In this document: one piece after another, positions 1 to 11,556 of the stretch | Numbering within the stretch: the first letter of the stretch is position 1 | Layout: the number at the start of each line of letters is the position of its first letter | NCBI GenBank assembly: GCA_022539475.1 | Contig: VCMS01000187.1 | Span: 142,207-206,206, forward strand | Source: Gracilaria domingensis | Taxonomy: Eukaryota; Rhodophyta; Florideophyceae; Gracilariales; Gracilariaceae | DNA: 64,000 nt | Direction of reading: 5' to 3' | The notes under the pieces: generated by a model | What the model was told of the DNA's origin: nothing | What the model saw: the letters and a program-made list of their open reading frames with translations, nothing else | Database searches by the model: none | Made by a program: the position numbers and the translations under genes

Positions 1-960
1 GTACGAATGAAAATGGAGCAGAAAGTTATGGAACGGAGTTAAGGAACGAATCAATGGCCAAGATCCATCCCATGAAATGATGGACCGTGTGGGGAACTGT
101 GGCATCTTATACCGTCTTCTAAGCAAAAAGCAAATCTAGCCTGTCGAGAAGATGTTATTCATGGAAGAATTACGAATTTATCTTGGAGCCGTATTGGATT
201 GCTATATGGTTATTGTGAAACCACGGATCGCGTATACTCCCTTATAGATCAACGATGAAATCTGAGATAATAATGTTGCATCGATTGCAATCAATGTCTC
301 AGGAACAAAGTACTGTACCGGGAACAGCGCGCGATGACGCACGGGGGAGGCGTCCCAATCCGAAGCGTGACGACACTCGCAGGAGTGTCTTCATGAGACC
401 CACGACCTGAAACGCGGGGCGTTACCCGTGGCTGGGAGATAACATAAATACCCAGCCCTCTCCGGGCATCAGCAGTTTATGTAAGATTGTTACCGTAGTA
501 CCGCAGTACGCTTACGTGGCTACGAACGTCCCGGGCGTGCGCACCAAAACCAGCGGCTCTGCGAGGTGCCGGTGATCCACTGGACTGCGATAGATCACAC
601 GCTTACCCCACATTCAAACTTGTAGTAATATCCGTGTGGTAATGTAAACATAAAACGGCAAAGATACACAAACTCGATATCTCCCTCCAAGACGGTAGGT
701 GGGCTGCGGGAAAAATGGATGCACGCGTGCACAACAACATTCGGGATCAGTTAGCGAACACCTGGATACACATGGTTATGGTACATGACTCTTGCAATTG
801 AGGGAGAACGCGATAAGCGCAACCAAGGAGGCAGAACTAGCGCGAGGTTATCAGCTCCCGTGACGTTACTTTGGATGCACTGGATTGTGATCTATGCTGC
901 GTCTCATCGTCGGCTCCGGACCCCAACGGAGACTGACCGTAGTACTCTCACAGGTTCAGA
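1..960. other. No gene recognised
   Basis: I see no convincing coding region here. Around 298-600 the sequence is GC-rich with short inverted segments. An AT-rich TATA-like stretch lies near 440-450, followed by a pyrimidine-rich segment, so a decayed promoter or LTR piece is possible but unproven. The open frame at 785-1231 has no recognisable motif and lies next to a decayed transposase, so I treat it as chance. Confidence 0.4.
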
Positions 961-3550
961 GTTTCATCATACGTTATCCAAGGGCTCCGTCACTTCAAAG
1001 AAACGAACGAAAGCGAGATCCAATTCAGAGTTGTCCCTGACGCGAAGCAATGCAAATACTTTGCATACCCACGCTGCAGAAAACGTACAGTTGGGAGGGA
1101 GTGTTCCGTGCACGAGAACCGTGGAGAACTTAGGCAGCCTGGAAGGTCCGAAGGAGGTCGTAGCGAAGATGAGTTCACACAGTTGTACATCCAGCTTTCT
1201 CAATCTTATGCATCGAAGATCCCGATCGTAATCATCGAGGGAGGGGCACAAGCCGCTAAGAACGTATGCAGAATTAACAGCAGTGAATTTGATGTCGTGA
1301 GGGTTCTTCAGCTGTTGAATGGTTTCTACACAAAGGGTGCGGAAGGAGGTGAGAGCGTCGAGAAATATTTGGTTGATGAACTGCAGTGTGGTTGCCGAGA
1401 AAAGTTCTGCCAGAGCCGAAGAAGATACATGTGGATGCGATCGTAGGTACTTGTCAGCTGTTGATGATGTCAAAGAGTGAGAAGAAGTTACCATCGCGAA
1501 CTATGGCAGGAAAGCGTATGGTGAAAGGGCTGCAAGAGTTGGAGGAGACAAAGAAGTGACTTCTGAACGAAAGAGATTGCAAATAGTCATGCGACTCTTG
1601 AATGGCGTTCACCGTTTCCTTATAATCTGTAGTTTGCTTTCGAGAAGTTCGACGATAGTGGTTCTTGAAGAGAAGATGAGCATGTTCGTACACGCCTACA
1701 TCGCCGAAGTGCAGGCCTCCGTACCGCCGTATGTCTGGAATGATGTGGTCAAGGAGGTGGAACTTAAGTGTACGAATGTTGGAGGCTTAGTACGGGCCGA
1801 GAATGGAGACTGCGTGAAAGCTGAAGTTCTTGATCAAAGTTTCCAATGCATCTATGCGATGTTCCGTCCTTTCTGGAGTGTTATTGTAGCGAAGGACGTT
1901 GTTGACGAGGTCAACGTAGGATGTGAACACGGTGGTAATAGGGGCGGAGGATTCCTCACCACAGCAGCGGTCGAAGAAAGCGCCAATGAAAGGGAAGAAC
2001 ATATCAAGGGAACGCTAGTCCTTGGCTTCCAACATACTCCTGATGCCGTCTATCGTGAAGAAACCGTTGAGAGAATTTCTTTTTTCGGATGTGCAGAAGT
2101 CGACGTGAAGTCTGGATGCTGGATAGAAGCGCTCAATGTCGGCGAGAATGGCGTTGGTGTGGCTTAGAATAGAAGTCCGAACGGTCTTGAAAGACCTCGG
2201 GTTTCCCTTAGAACGAACAGAAGTGTGAATCGAATCGGACTTGACGCGTTCAATTGAGGCGATTTTGATGAGCTTGGAGATTCCGAGATGAAAGTTATGA
2301 AGGGGCTCGAAGGAGAAGATTGAGTAGAGAGTGAGCAGTTCGGAGACACTGATCATAGGGAATGATTCGAGAAAGGACTTGTAAGTGGATAAGGAGGTGG
2401 TTTGGAGTAGTTCAACAGCCTCATTTTTCAGGTCCCTGCCACTCGAAGTCTGCAGGAGAGCAGAGCCTGTTCAGCGCCGGCAAGTAGATCTTGATGTTTC
2501 TTTCTCGTTGCTGAGATGTGGGAGACGGTTCGCTCATTGAGGATGGGTTGATAGATGTTGAGTTGTGAACGAGGGATAAGGCATCTATGACAGGGCTTGC
2601 TTGGTTTTGTGCCATGGAGGACAGCGAGAATGTCCTTTGCTTCGGGAATGTCAGCGCTATAGTTAGCGATGATGGGATGGCACGGACGAACGACTCCCTT
2701 GGCGTCTCTGAAGGGGAAGCCCTTTTCTGCATATGTCGTACAGAGTTTTGAGGATAGTTCCAAGGACTTCCGGACGAGCTCCATGCGCACAACGAGTTAT
2801 GTTTGACGACAAGGGGCCAATTTCCAAAGAGTCGGTGTCAGTGGAGGAAGAATCGGAGGAGAAAGAGGTGAAAGAAGTGCGAATGTAGCCGACGAGAGTG
2901 TGGTGGTGTGTGATACATTTTCTGCAGAAAGAATCCTTGAGAAACGTAATATGGAGGGGGTATGATGTGACAGAGGAGCTTCTTAGCGTGGTGGAGGACT
3001 TATTGCAGTAGAGTTGAAGCAGCCGATGGAGGAGTCTGTACCAGTAGTGGTGGGATCATGCCAGATGACTCCTGGGTTTGGAGAATGTGCGATGTGCTTT
3101 TTGAGAGCAGGAACGACGTCATGTCTGAGTTTGGAGGCCATCAGATCTGCGAATGCGTCGGTTTCAGTGCGCTAGGCGTGATGAATTGGGTGAAAGAAGG
3201 CGTTATAATGGGATGCTAGCCGAACTTGTTGTGAAAGACTTGAATGGGGTCCTTGAAATTAGAGGGTGGCAGAGAACTGACGGTCGTTGTCGTGAATAGT
3301 GTTGGAGGTGAAGCCGATGGAGCTCACGGTCTCCTCAAAGATTTTGGAGTGTAGTTTGAGACACTCAGAAGCGGAGGTGATGGGGGTTTGGAAAAGAGAA
3401 GGGGAAAGTTGGACTGCCTGAGAATGTTGATAACCTCGTCTGCGTTTCGTGGCGATGGAGGAAATGTATGTGACGAGATTTTGAATGTTATCAGTTGGAG
3501 CGGGTGGAGAGAGGCATGACCGGAACCTACGGAGAGGGACTGAGAATTGA
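960..3550 (-). mobile_element. Decayed CACTA/Tnp2-like (Plavaka-type) transposase
   Basis: Broken transposase coding region read on the minus strand from about 3550 down to 960. The piece at 2428-2790 contains SADIPEAKDILAV followed by KPCHRCLIPRSQL, which matches the 'DIPE ... C..C' block of Tnp2/Plavaka transposases. The piece at 2015-2356 contains EPLHNFHLGISKLI, equivalent to the conserved 'DPMHNLFLGTAKH' block of that family. Further downstream pieces lie at 1787-2002, 1454-1693 and 967-1494, in shifting frames. The order of the motifs is right for the family, but the frame is interrupted many times, so this is a dead copy. No terminal CACTA repeats were found. The assignment rests on two motif blocks. 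Confidence 0.6.
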
Positions 3551-4252
3551 ATGGGTGTTGTGGTGTAGCTAGATGTGCTGCGTCAGAAGAACGTATGGAG
3601 AGAGCGAGCTGCTGTTCTTCATACGGTTCGTTAGTGGCCAGTGCTACATTATCGGATGGGCGGTTGGAGGGAGAAGAGAGAGGGGGTTTGGTACTGCTGA
3701 GTCGGCGACATTACGTTCGGGGGGCGGAAGAGGGAACCACGTGGGGCTGCAGGAGTGAGAAAAGGGTTTGGGTCATGCCGGTGCCTGCAACGTTTCTGAT
3801 GTTGCGCGAGGGAGGCGATAGAGTCTGTGTGAAAGGCGCAGCGTGGGAAGTAACAGATGTAAATGATGCAGTAGGGCGGGGAGGGGGGGGGAGGCGGTTG
3901 GTTGAAACGTTGGAGGTGAGAAGCGGAGGTCTAAGGTGCAGTGTTGCGGCTTGTAGGAACTTGTTGGCGTACCGTGTGGGGGAGAATATAGGGAGACTCA
4001 AATCAGCACCATGCACGTGAAGGTTTACGTACATCACGATATGATATGGGTACGTCGAGGAGGGAAGGAATTGTGAAAAACTGAAAAGTAACATTCCTAA
4101 ATTTTTCAGCCCATACTTTGCGGCTGGCGTAAACTCTACACTAGACGTAGATAGTGCTGCACTGGAGAAGTCAGAAAAGTGCCATCGCATGGGCCTGACC
4201 AGTGCGATGGGAGCTCTGATCATGGCTCTTCTCTGGCACACATTTTCTTCCA
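3550..4252. other. Probable 5' flank of the CACTA-like relic
   Basis: Minus-strand frames at 3711-4253 are open for 180 codons with a proline-rich stretch, but I recognise no domain. The stretch may be the amino-terminal part of the CACTA-like protein or chance in GC-rich sequence. A poly-G run lies at about 3879-3890. Confidence 0.3.
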
Positions 4253-4505
4253 CATCATGCGAGTTCCATACAGGTACGTGAAACAGGTAACGTTTTCGAC
4301 TCTTACTGCGATCTTATTTGTTGCTGACCTAGTTCGATGCGAGCGATGTACGAATGCCGAGCGAAAGACTAGTATGCAGATCATGCGAGTGACATACTGG
4401 TACGATTTACACTCTATCTGCAGTTGTTATGCGATCTAGTTCTTGCTGACCCCGCTTGACGCGAACGATTTACGGAGAGCGAGGGACGATTTTAGGAACG
4501 CTTGT
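4253..4505 (+). repeat. Two-copy tandem repeat, about 126 bp
   Basis: Two diverged copies start near 4257 and 4383. Both contain ATGCGAGT..CATAC.GGTACG, then ACTCT...TGC, then TTGCTGACC or TGCTGACC, then GCGA.CGAT.TACG and CGAG.GA in the same order. No coding potential is visible. Confidence 0.65.
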
Positions 4506-4639
4506 GCGCGCTAGTAAGGTACGTCGCTAATTACGCTCTAAGAGCGATTCGGGTGAGAAATGTAGTACAATTCTTACTCTAGACGCTTGTAGAACTTAGT
4601 TAGCGAGGTTCCAATGATTAACTGCTGGGTTTAAGTTCT

Positions 4640-5560
4640 GGCATAGTGAACTTTGGGTCGTCCATTGGATTGGATTGGAAACTGTGGCACAGTGGGGGCG
4701 TTGAGGGTAGATGGAGGAGCGGTAGACCGTGTATGTGTCGCATTATCAGGACTGGAAGACATGGAGAGGTATGTAACAACAACGTATCGAGGAGAGTTTT
4801 ACCTTTGCTCTATATGTACTAACTGTGTGTCCAATTACTGCTTGCAGATTTTCGATCCGTGTTGATGGGAACGGGAACGTTCACTTTCCTATTCAATATG
4901 GGTCAAAACTCTAGAAACTACCATGAATGTAAGATGTACTGTTGCAATGACCTGAGAGGGTTCAAACCCTTCAGTATATTAGAACAATACGTCATACGTT
5001 CATGGTTGTGTGTGTGCTGTGTGTACTAACTGTGTGCCAGTTTTGCGGTGTTGCGATGCGTGGAAGACTGTGGCACAGGAGGCATTGAGGGTGGATCGTG
5101 AAGCAGTGGAGGGTGAATGTGTCGCATTAGCGGACTGGAAGACATGGAGAGGTATGTAACACGAATGAATCGAGAAGAAGTTCGTGTGTATTATCTGATT
5201 GCTAACTGTGTGTCTCATTACTGCTTCTTGCGGGGTCTTGATTCTTGAATAGGGACGTGAATGTGTGTTTGGATACGAGAACTAGAGGATTTGAAAAGGT
5301 AGGGATATATCGCATTGAAAGGGTTGTGTGTGTGCTATGGGTACTAGCTGTGTTTCAGTGTGTGTCTCTGTGCGATGCCGCGATGAAAGTGTATGGACGG
5401 TGATTGGGACTGAATGGGATGGAGAGGTAAGAGGTTCAGGTATCGAAGAAACGTTTCTTGGTTGTTTTGAGTATGGCTACTAACTTTGTGTCCGTTTACG
5501 GCTCTCTGTGATGATGCGATCGAGGTATGTGGACCGTGCAAAGAAAGATGTGACATGCAA
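4640..5560 (+). repeat. Diverged repeats carrying intron-like signals
   Basis: At least two units about 386 bp apart (4681 and 5067), with a weaker third near 5370. Each has a block beginning ACTGTGGCACAG, a GAGGGTGGAT-like block, and an ending GACATGGAGAGGTATGTAA in units 1-2 (ATGGAGAGGTAAGAG in unit 3). Each ending looks like an exon end followed by a 5' splice site. The spacer after each unit contains TACTAACTGTGTG, TGCTAACTGTGTG or CTACTAACTTTGTG, resembling a branch-point motif, often with a pyrimidine/CAG stretch after it. Units 1 and 2 differ by a one-base indel inside the exon-like block, so a common reading frame is not kept. They could be decayed duplicated exons or a noncoding repeat. 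Confidence 0.5.
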
Positions 5561-5776
5561 CAGCCGATGAAGAAGTTGTGAAGATGAGTTCTTGGTTTGA
5601 TCATGGTGTTTTGATGATATGTGGTCGCGGTGGTGCTCAGGGGGTACTGCAGCAAATGAATGTTCCAGCCGTAGTATTTTCGGAGGCTAGCTGCGTTCGG
5701 TCCAGACTGTTCCTTTCTCTGGGCTTCCTATGTGGTCCGTTCGTGGACCACCCGAATGGGCCCTCTCACCTAGAAC

Positions 5777-5832
5777 ACTAGCAAAAGTGTAGGACTGGAA
5801 GTACGGTTCTACACTCTTTCATACTTGCTAGT
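5777..5832. repeat. Imperfect inverted repeat
   Basis: ACTAGCAAAAGTGTAG at 5777-5792 pairs with CTACACT...CTTGCTAGT at 5809-5832, with a small bulge in the stem. The region around it (5600-5970) has no recognised gene. The hairpin could be the end structure of a small element. Confidence 0.5.
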
Positions 5833-5980
5833 TTTAGATGCTTAGTATCAAAAACATGGCCTACTTTAGCATACCTCAGAATCATTCATTAGTCCTTGTT
5901 TCTCTAGTTTTCCCTCCGAATGGAAACTACAGAAAGTGCAATTTAACATATGAAAAACTAGTATTTCGAAACTAGCATTT

Positions 5981-6740
5981 TTGGACTGCCAACTAACAAA
6001 ACGAGGACACAGACGCTTCCGGATGCTCTTGACACGCTCCACTAGACCCTACAAGGTTCTGCGATCCAGTTTCCATACGGTTACTATCGAACGCGATGGC
6101 CTTCAGGACACGGTCACTATTGATCGCGTTTCGCTGGCACCAACGGTCTCTGCACGTCCCTCGTCGGGTACTGAGCCGATATCCAGCGGAATTGTTTCGC
6201 CCATTGAGCCTGGCATGGATCAATCCAGAGGAAAGCCTACTTCCGAACGTTCGACTTCACATCAACCTCCTACCCCTGCGCCAAGAGTTGTAAGTGCTGA
6301 CCCCACCATCGGTACGGAAGTTTCTACAGAGGGCGAGAACACCAACGGATTCGCTCCTTTGGACGAGATGGATCTTCCTGAAGAGGCATTTGAACCTTTG
6401 GCTTCTCGCTAGTGTGTCGAGGATACGCGCCCTGTGCAGGTTGAAGCACCTTCTCCTTTAGGCTTTGGTTCGCTGGATACGACTGATTTACCAGAAGAGA
6501 TCTTACCTAAGGAGTATGTGGTAGACTACATTGTTTCCGCTGGTCTCGATGATGACGGTAATGTCATCTACAAGGTCCGATGGTACGGCTACCTACCGCA
6601 GTTCGACCAGTCGGAGCCAAAGGAGCACATTCCCGAGAATTATATCCGAAGATTTTGGTAGCGCCGTGCCCAAACGGAGCGCGCCTTCAAGTCTGGCGCG
6701 TACGACTCGTAGGACACTGCGACATATTGTCCATTAAGGA
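5981..6740 (+). mobile_element. Ty3/gypsy chromovirus fragment (3' end of pol with chromodomain)
   Basis: Fossil fragment of a Ty3/gypsy polyprotein. The first part contains GPYKV-like text (RPYKVLRSSFHTVTI) and DTVTIDRVSLAP, typical of the tail after integrase. The second part, near 6510-6660, contains EYVVDYIV, then YKVRWYGYLP and a PEN.I block, which is a chromodomain. Gag, protease, reverse transcriptase and integrase core are absent, and the piece is broken. No LTR could be assigned. It belongs to a different lineage or copy from the large element at 26702-39035, whose chromodomain has related but distinct sequence. Confidence 0.75.
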
Positions 6741-8900
6741 GACGAAGCCCAACGGTTGACATGTCCAGCGGGTGTTTTCGGTATCCGCATTCCGAACTAT
6801 CAACCTAACGGGCTAACTACGCTAACGCGCTAAACCATTGGACTGCTTACTGCGCGCGTGCCGCTTGCAACTGCGCGCGGCGCGCCAAAAAATCGAACGA
6901 ATACTGTTTCAATTTTTTGAAACGGCTCGCCACTTGGGTTTCGCGGCCAAAACAAAGAATTGGCCATACCTCGGTTTCTAGGCCACGCGGAGACAAGCCG
7001 ACTCTGGATTCGGAACCTCTGGAATGCGTCCATTTTGGTGTGATTTGGCCGATTTTTGCGGCAGGGCGCAGCCCCAGCGCGCTGCGGCGCACGGCAACCA
7101 GAGGCACTGTTCAAGAACTTTGGTATGTACTTTACTTGATCAGACCACTGGCATATCCGACGCCTTGGCCGAGCGCGACACCTTTGGCACTCCAAAAATC
7201 TTGAATTTTAATTTATTTCATCAAACCAATGGCAGTTGCGGCGCACCTGACGAAACTAGCGCGGCGTGGACCTCAAAGCAAAGCAATTCTGCGCGACACT
7301 CCGTGCGAAGCATGTGTCTTAAGGAGGGAGCAAGACCTGAAAGGGATAACAATCTCGCAGCGTTGTCGTAGTTAGAGCTATTTGAGACCATTGGAGCACG
7401 TTGTCGAACCTGGTATCGGTTGCTATCGCTACAGGGTACTTGGGAGAAGAACTTCAGATTATTGCCGAAGAAAAAGAGTAGTAATAAGACGAGTCTTTCC
7501 TTAAAAGGAGTGTGAATCATTGGCAATCTTACCAACAGGACCTTTTGGAACAGAAGTGCAAGAACCAAGCAGGAAAAACTATTTTCTACTCTGTGGTAGT
7601 ATTCCTTTGGGCAGAAGGCAGTGATGTGATCTTTATGTCGCAGTGTCGGCAGTTATGCAAAGCAACAGATAATAGTGCAAAGCCTCAAAACTTTAGCCTT
7701 TCTCCGGAGATGAGACTTTCCAAGGGATGTGGCCACGTAATGGGACTTTACAATGGGCATCTTCAGGATCATCCTGTTTGGTTAGAAACCCTTAGTACTG
7801 TGAGCTCATTCGGCACAAAATCTTTTGTTAGTGTACCGGCAAGAAACTGCCGACTTTCCTGAGACGAAAAAGTGGGGGGGAGTTATGTAGTAATTTGAGC
7901 CTTTGGATGGACTCCTGATGTCCTGTCTTTGCTGCTTGCTGTGTTGAGTCTCAAGAGGTGAAATACTTGTGCTCTTGTTAGCTCCCAATGATTTTCTAAT
8001 TTTTATATAGTAGTTTTTGTACCATAGGTATTGTAGGTAGTGCACGTGGTGCACTGCGTTACAGTGCACCACGGCCGAGGTCGAAGCGCCCCATGGCCGA
8101 TACTTAGGCTGCTCGAGCTGCGCCTTTCTGCTGTGGTAAAGAAAGAGACCCCCCTGACAACTATCTGACCCCATAGGTTAGAAGGTAACAAGAACCTTAA
8201 AGTTTTCAAGCCAACGTTACGTGGCTTGCCGTCTGTTGTAGGCAAGACTGATAGCGCCCGTCCATTGCATTTTTTTGCTAGTGGTCTCTCTGTTGGCCTT
8301 TTATTCTTTGGACCGTTCCCCCTATGGTTAGCGCCCCGTGCTACTATACTACAAAAAGCTAGGATATGGTTACAAGTTTTTATTTACATAGCGTAGCATT
8401 TGAGAGAAAAGCTCTTTGTTGTTCTTTGTCTTTAAGTATGTCGATCTCTTTTTATTTGAACACCATCGGAGAAAGGGCTATCGATTTTGAAAGCGGAAGA
8501 TTTTGGTATTCTCCTTGTGTCCGTTCTTAGCAGTATAGACTGGACCGAGGTTAGAGTAATCCCTGCCTGCAGTTCAATGTTGAGAATCTAAAACTAATAA
8601 TTCTCGGGCACTTTTAATTATGTGCTGCACCTTTTGCGTTCTTTTCTCAGAAACGGGATGCTTTAAAAATTATTATCATGAACATTCACCCAAACATCTG
8701 CGAATGTTCGCAAACATTTGCGAACATTATGTTCAGGTTGATCGAAATTATCAACACTGAACACGATCTTGGTCTCTTTACTTCTATTAAAACATCAGTA
8801 GGTCGTTTTGAATGTACCCAAATTGCGTCACCTTTCTTAACCCTAGAAATACAACAGTACTTCAGCGACATGCAATGAATTTGTTTTACACAAATTTATG
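6740..8900. other. No gene recognised
   Basis: Open frames on both strands (6847-7195 minus, 7512-7862 plus, 7806-8245 minus) show no domain I know and overlap one another. The segment at 6830-7110 is GC-rich, and 8340-8900 is AT-rich. The first few hundred bases may include the 3' end of the chromovirus fragment. Confidence 0.35.
8045..8073. repeat. Perfect 12-bp hairpin
   Basis: CGTGGTGCACTG (8045-8056), a 5-base loop, and CAGTGCACCACG (8062-8073) form a perfect stem. No terminator-type T run follows. Its role is unknown. Confidence 0.75.
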
Positions 8901-8984
8901 TGCTGAATGAGGTTAACGCAAAGCAATCGTCTTGCGAAAGAGTACAAAAGATATTTTTGCACCTGCACGAGATGTAGGGAGGGT

Positions 8985-9995
8985 TTTGTGGAGCAGGGTG
9001 GAGGAGGGAGACGCAGTGAGCTTCAACCAGACGCCTGCCCGTTGTTCAGGGCGCGTTGGGTCCATTCGGACGCCTTTATACCGCACAGCAAACACCGAAG
9101 CGCGGTGATACTTGCGTCATCGGACGTACTCGTCTAATGTATGCTAACGTGAGCTACTGCGACCGTAGACGTGTCTACACTGGACACGCAAATGCGCACT
9201 GTCAATATACCTCACGCAAGGCACAGTACGACATCACCCCCTCAGGTCTAGACCAACTCATCGTCTCTCGATGTTGGGCAGACCGATACTATCAATTGAG
9301 CTGGGGGCGACCAACAACAACAATTAGTTTGTCATAGCAAAGGTCCAGATTTCAGCTCTCTTCGCAGAACCGTTCAGAGACGACCCCGTCTCTAGCACTC
9401 AGCCCAATGTCTACCAAGATCGTCCTGCGTTCTGTTTTTCAGTTCAGCACACGCACTATGTACCCAAGTCCAACGCCATAACATTTCAGCGCAAGATGCG
9501 CAACCAGAAAACGCCTTCAATGGTCACTCTAGGTCCGTCCTCAAGACATATTCTTCCGCCAGAGGCACGTCATCTTCAGCCAACCACTGTACTGCAAGCA
9601 TGACCAGCGCCACCGCGATGTCCCCAGACCTGATAGCAACATCAGAACGCTTTCCTAAAACTCAAACAGATCCTTCGAGCACGGCCACGAGTCCGATAAA
9701 CCGAGCTAGATCCATCATAGACACTCCTCCACCAACCCTAGAATGGCAGAATTATCAGTCTTCACAACCGCCAGCTGCTCCGTCTCGCCATCATGCGAAA
9801 CCCGAGAACTCACACGGGCTTACAGCCTCAACGATTACTGAAGTTGGTGCATTGGTTGAAAAAAAATGTGGAGCAGGAAGGAGGAGGGAGGCGCAGTGAG
9901 CTTCAACCAGACGGCTGCCCGTCGTTCAGGGCGCGTTGGGTCGCAAATGCGCACTGTCAATATACCTCATGCAAGGCACAGCACGACAGGTTTGA
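8985..9995 (+). repeat. Direct repeat, second copy with a shorter middle
   Basis: The stretch at about 8988-9060 (GTGGAGCAGG, then GCAGTGAGCTTCAACCAGAC, then GGGCGCGTTGGGTC) recurs at about 9868-9943. In the second copy it is joined directly to CGCAAATGCGCACTGTCAA, which in the first copy lies 130 bases further on, at about 9187. The copies therefore share two blocks separated by different spacing. The open frames at 9600-10032 run across the second copy and show no known domain. Confidence 0.6.
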
Positions 9996-10249
9996 AAGGA
10001 AGAAAGTTGTACTGCAGGTCATCGTAAACTGAACACATGGCCTGAAAAGAACATCATAAATAGTTCAATACTCTGCTTCGTTTTGAAACATCTCCCAGAT
10101 GAACAAACTCTACTTTCACTATGTCTATTACTAGTCCAAGGGCTATCAAATTGAAAGTTCTTTGCATGGCCTTACAATTATTGGAAGGTTCAGTAATCAA
10201 TGTGAACCATACTTTTGTTTGAAGATTTCGAAGCATTTTTGGAGTTTCA

Positions 10250-10990
10250 ACGGAGGTGGTTGTAAATCTTTTGCTGGTAAGGAATAGTTTAACAGATGGT
10301 CGGAAAACTAAGCATCTTTTATGGGGTCTTAAGTTTCTAAACTTGTATCATACCGAGCACACAAATGCAATTATTTGTGGAGTTGACGAAAAGACATTTA
10401 GGAAATGGTCATTTTCCGTTGTTCGAGCAGTTTCTATTTTAAATTTGGTAAGTAATAAATTTTCAGTGATGTAATATAATACGCTTTCTAACCATTTTTA
10501 GGTGAACCTTAAAAATCCTTTCTGTCCCCACGCCTTTCAAAACTGCTACATGAGCGTTGACGGAGTTGATTTTTCTATCTGCGAACCTAAGCCTTGCGGC
10601 AAAATATGGTTCTTTCATAAACTCAATGGAGCAGGTTTGCGATACGAGCTGGGGCTCAGTTTATTCCCAGACGAAATATTATGGATTAATGGACTATTTA
10701 GTTGTGGAGAAAATACAGACAGCAAAATATTTGGTTACAAGCTCAACCATTTTTATTGCAAAATAAAACGATTGTAAGTGATAATTGATATGAACAGGAA
10801 GAATGCAGTACTCCAGATAATGTTCGAGACAGTGGGAAAGAGCGGTACTTAATGTTTCGCGTTCGGCACGACAAGTTGTACTCCAGGATCAAGCAGTTTT
10901 CATCTTTGGAGCAACGTTTTCGACATACGCTTGGAAAACATGTACAAAATTTTTATGCCGTAGCAAATATTATTCAAGTCCCGTTCATGA
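10250..10990 (+). mobile_element. Decayed DDE_4-type transposase with a conserved intron
   Basis: A broken copy of the same family as the transposase at 47055-47974. Exon-like text at 10256-10447 includes KHLLWGLKFLNLY and GVDEKTFRKW. A 54-base intron (10448-10501, GTAAGT...TTTTTAG) splits codons in phase 0. The next exon contains MSVDGVDFSICEPKP, GAGLRYELGLS and INGLFSCGE. Further on, near 10860-10990, RVRHDKLYSRIKQF and FYAVANIIQV match the third catalytic block of the family. Frame breaks upstream of 10300 and after 10777 make it non-functional. Terminal repeats were not found. Confidence 0.75.
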
Positions 10991-10999
10991 CTGATGAAA

Positions 11000-11556
11000 T
11001 CTTAATGGGCTAGTAGAGTTTTCCTTGAAATGAAACGGATAAAATTTATTTACAGTATATCACAAAAATTTATATACTAAAAGATTTGTTGTTCATCCTA
11101 CTACTGTGAACTTTGATAAGTTTTTGTCAGATGGAACAGTTGGAGAACCATTTGTCAATATATGATTAGATACAATTGAGCGGAAATATAGTGATATCCT
11201 TGCCAAACGTGAAAAGGAAATAAACACTGAAATGTGCTCAGTGTTTTTATATATCTAAATCTCAATACTTCATTTCAAAGTAGAAAATTACTAAATCTTC
11301 AATAATTGACCACATTTTACTACTGTTATCCAGAAGGTACACTTCTTAACTACAGACTCGTTGTTCTTTTAGAGAAAACAAAATTTCTTTTTCAGAATAG
11401 AATGTCATGGTGTAACGCTGAGCAAACTTTGTAATTTTAAAACTTTGGTTTATCTATTTAATACAAAAAGAAAAGAGCATCTACAAAGTGATTTTTTTTG
11501 GTTTTTCAGTCATTCCTGCACGCTCCAGTACCTAGAGAAAGAGCGTTGTTATCAAT
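11000..11556. other. AT-rich, no gene seen
   Basis: Lies between the decayed transposase and the epimerase pseudogene. It has many poly-A and poly-T runs and no open frame of note. The left part is probably the 3' remainder of the transposon. Confidence 0.4.

Noticed and set aside
785-1231. 148-codon plus frame
   Set aside because: No motif, unusual composition, and it overlaps the readable CACTA-like transposase pieces on the minus strand.
4940-4990. tRNA-like B box (GGTTCAAACCC)
   Set aside because: No matching A box or cloverleaf arms upstream or downstream at tRNA spacing.
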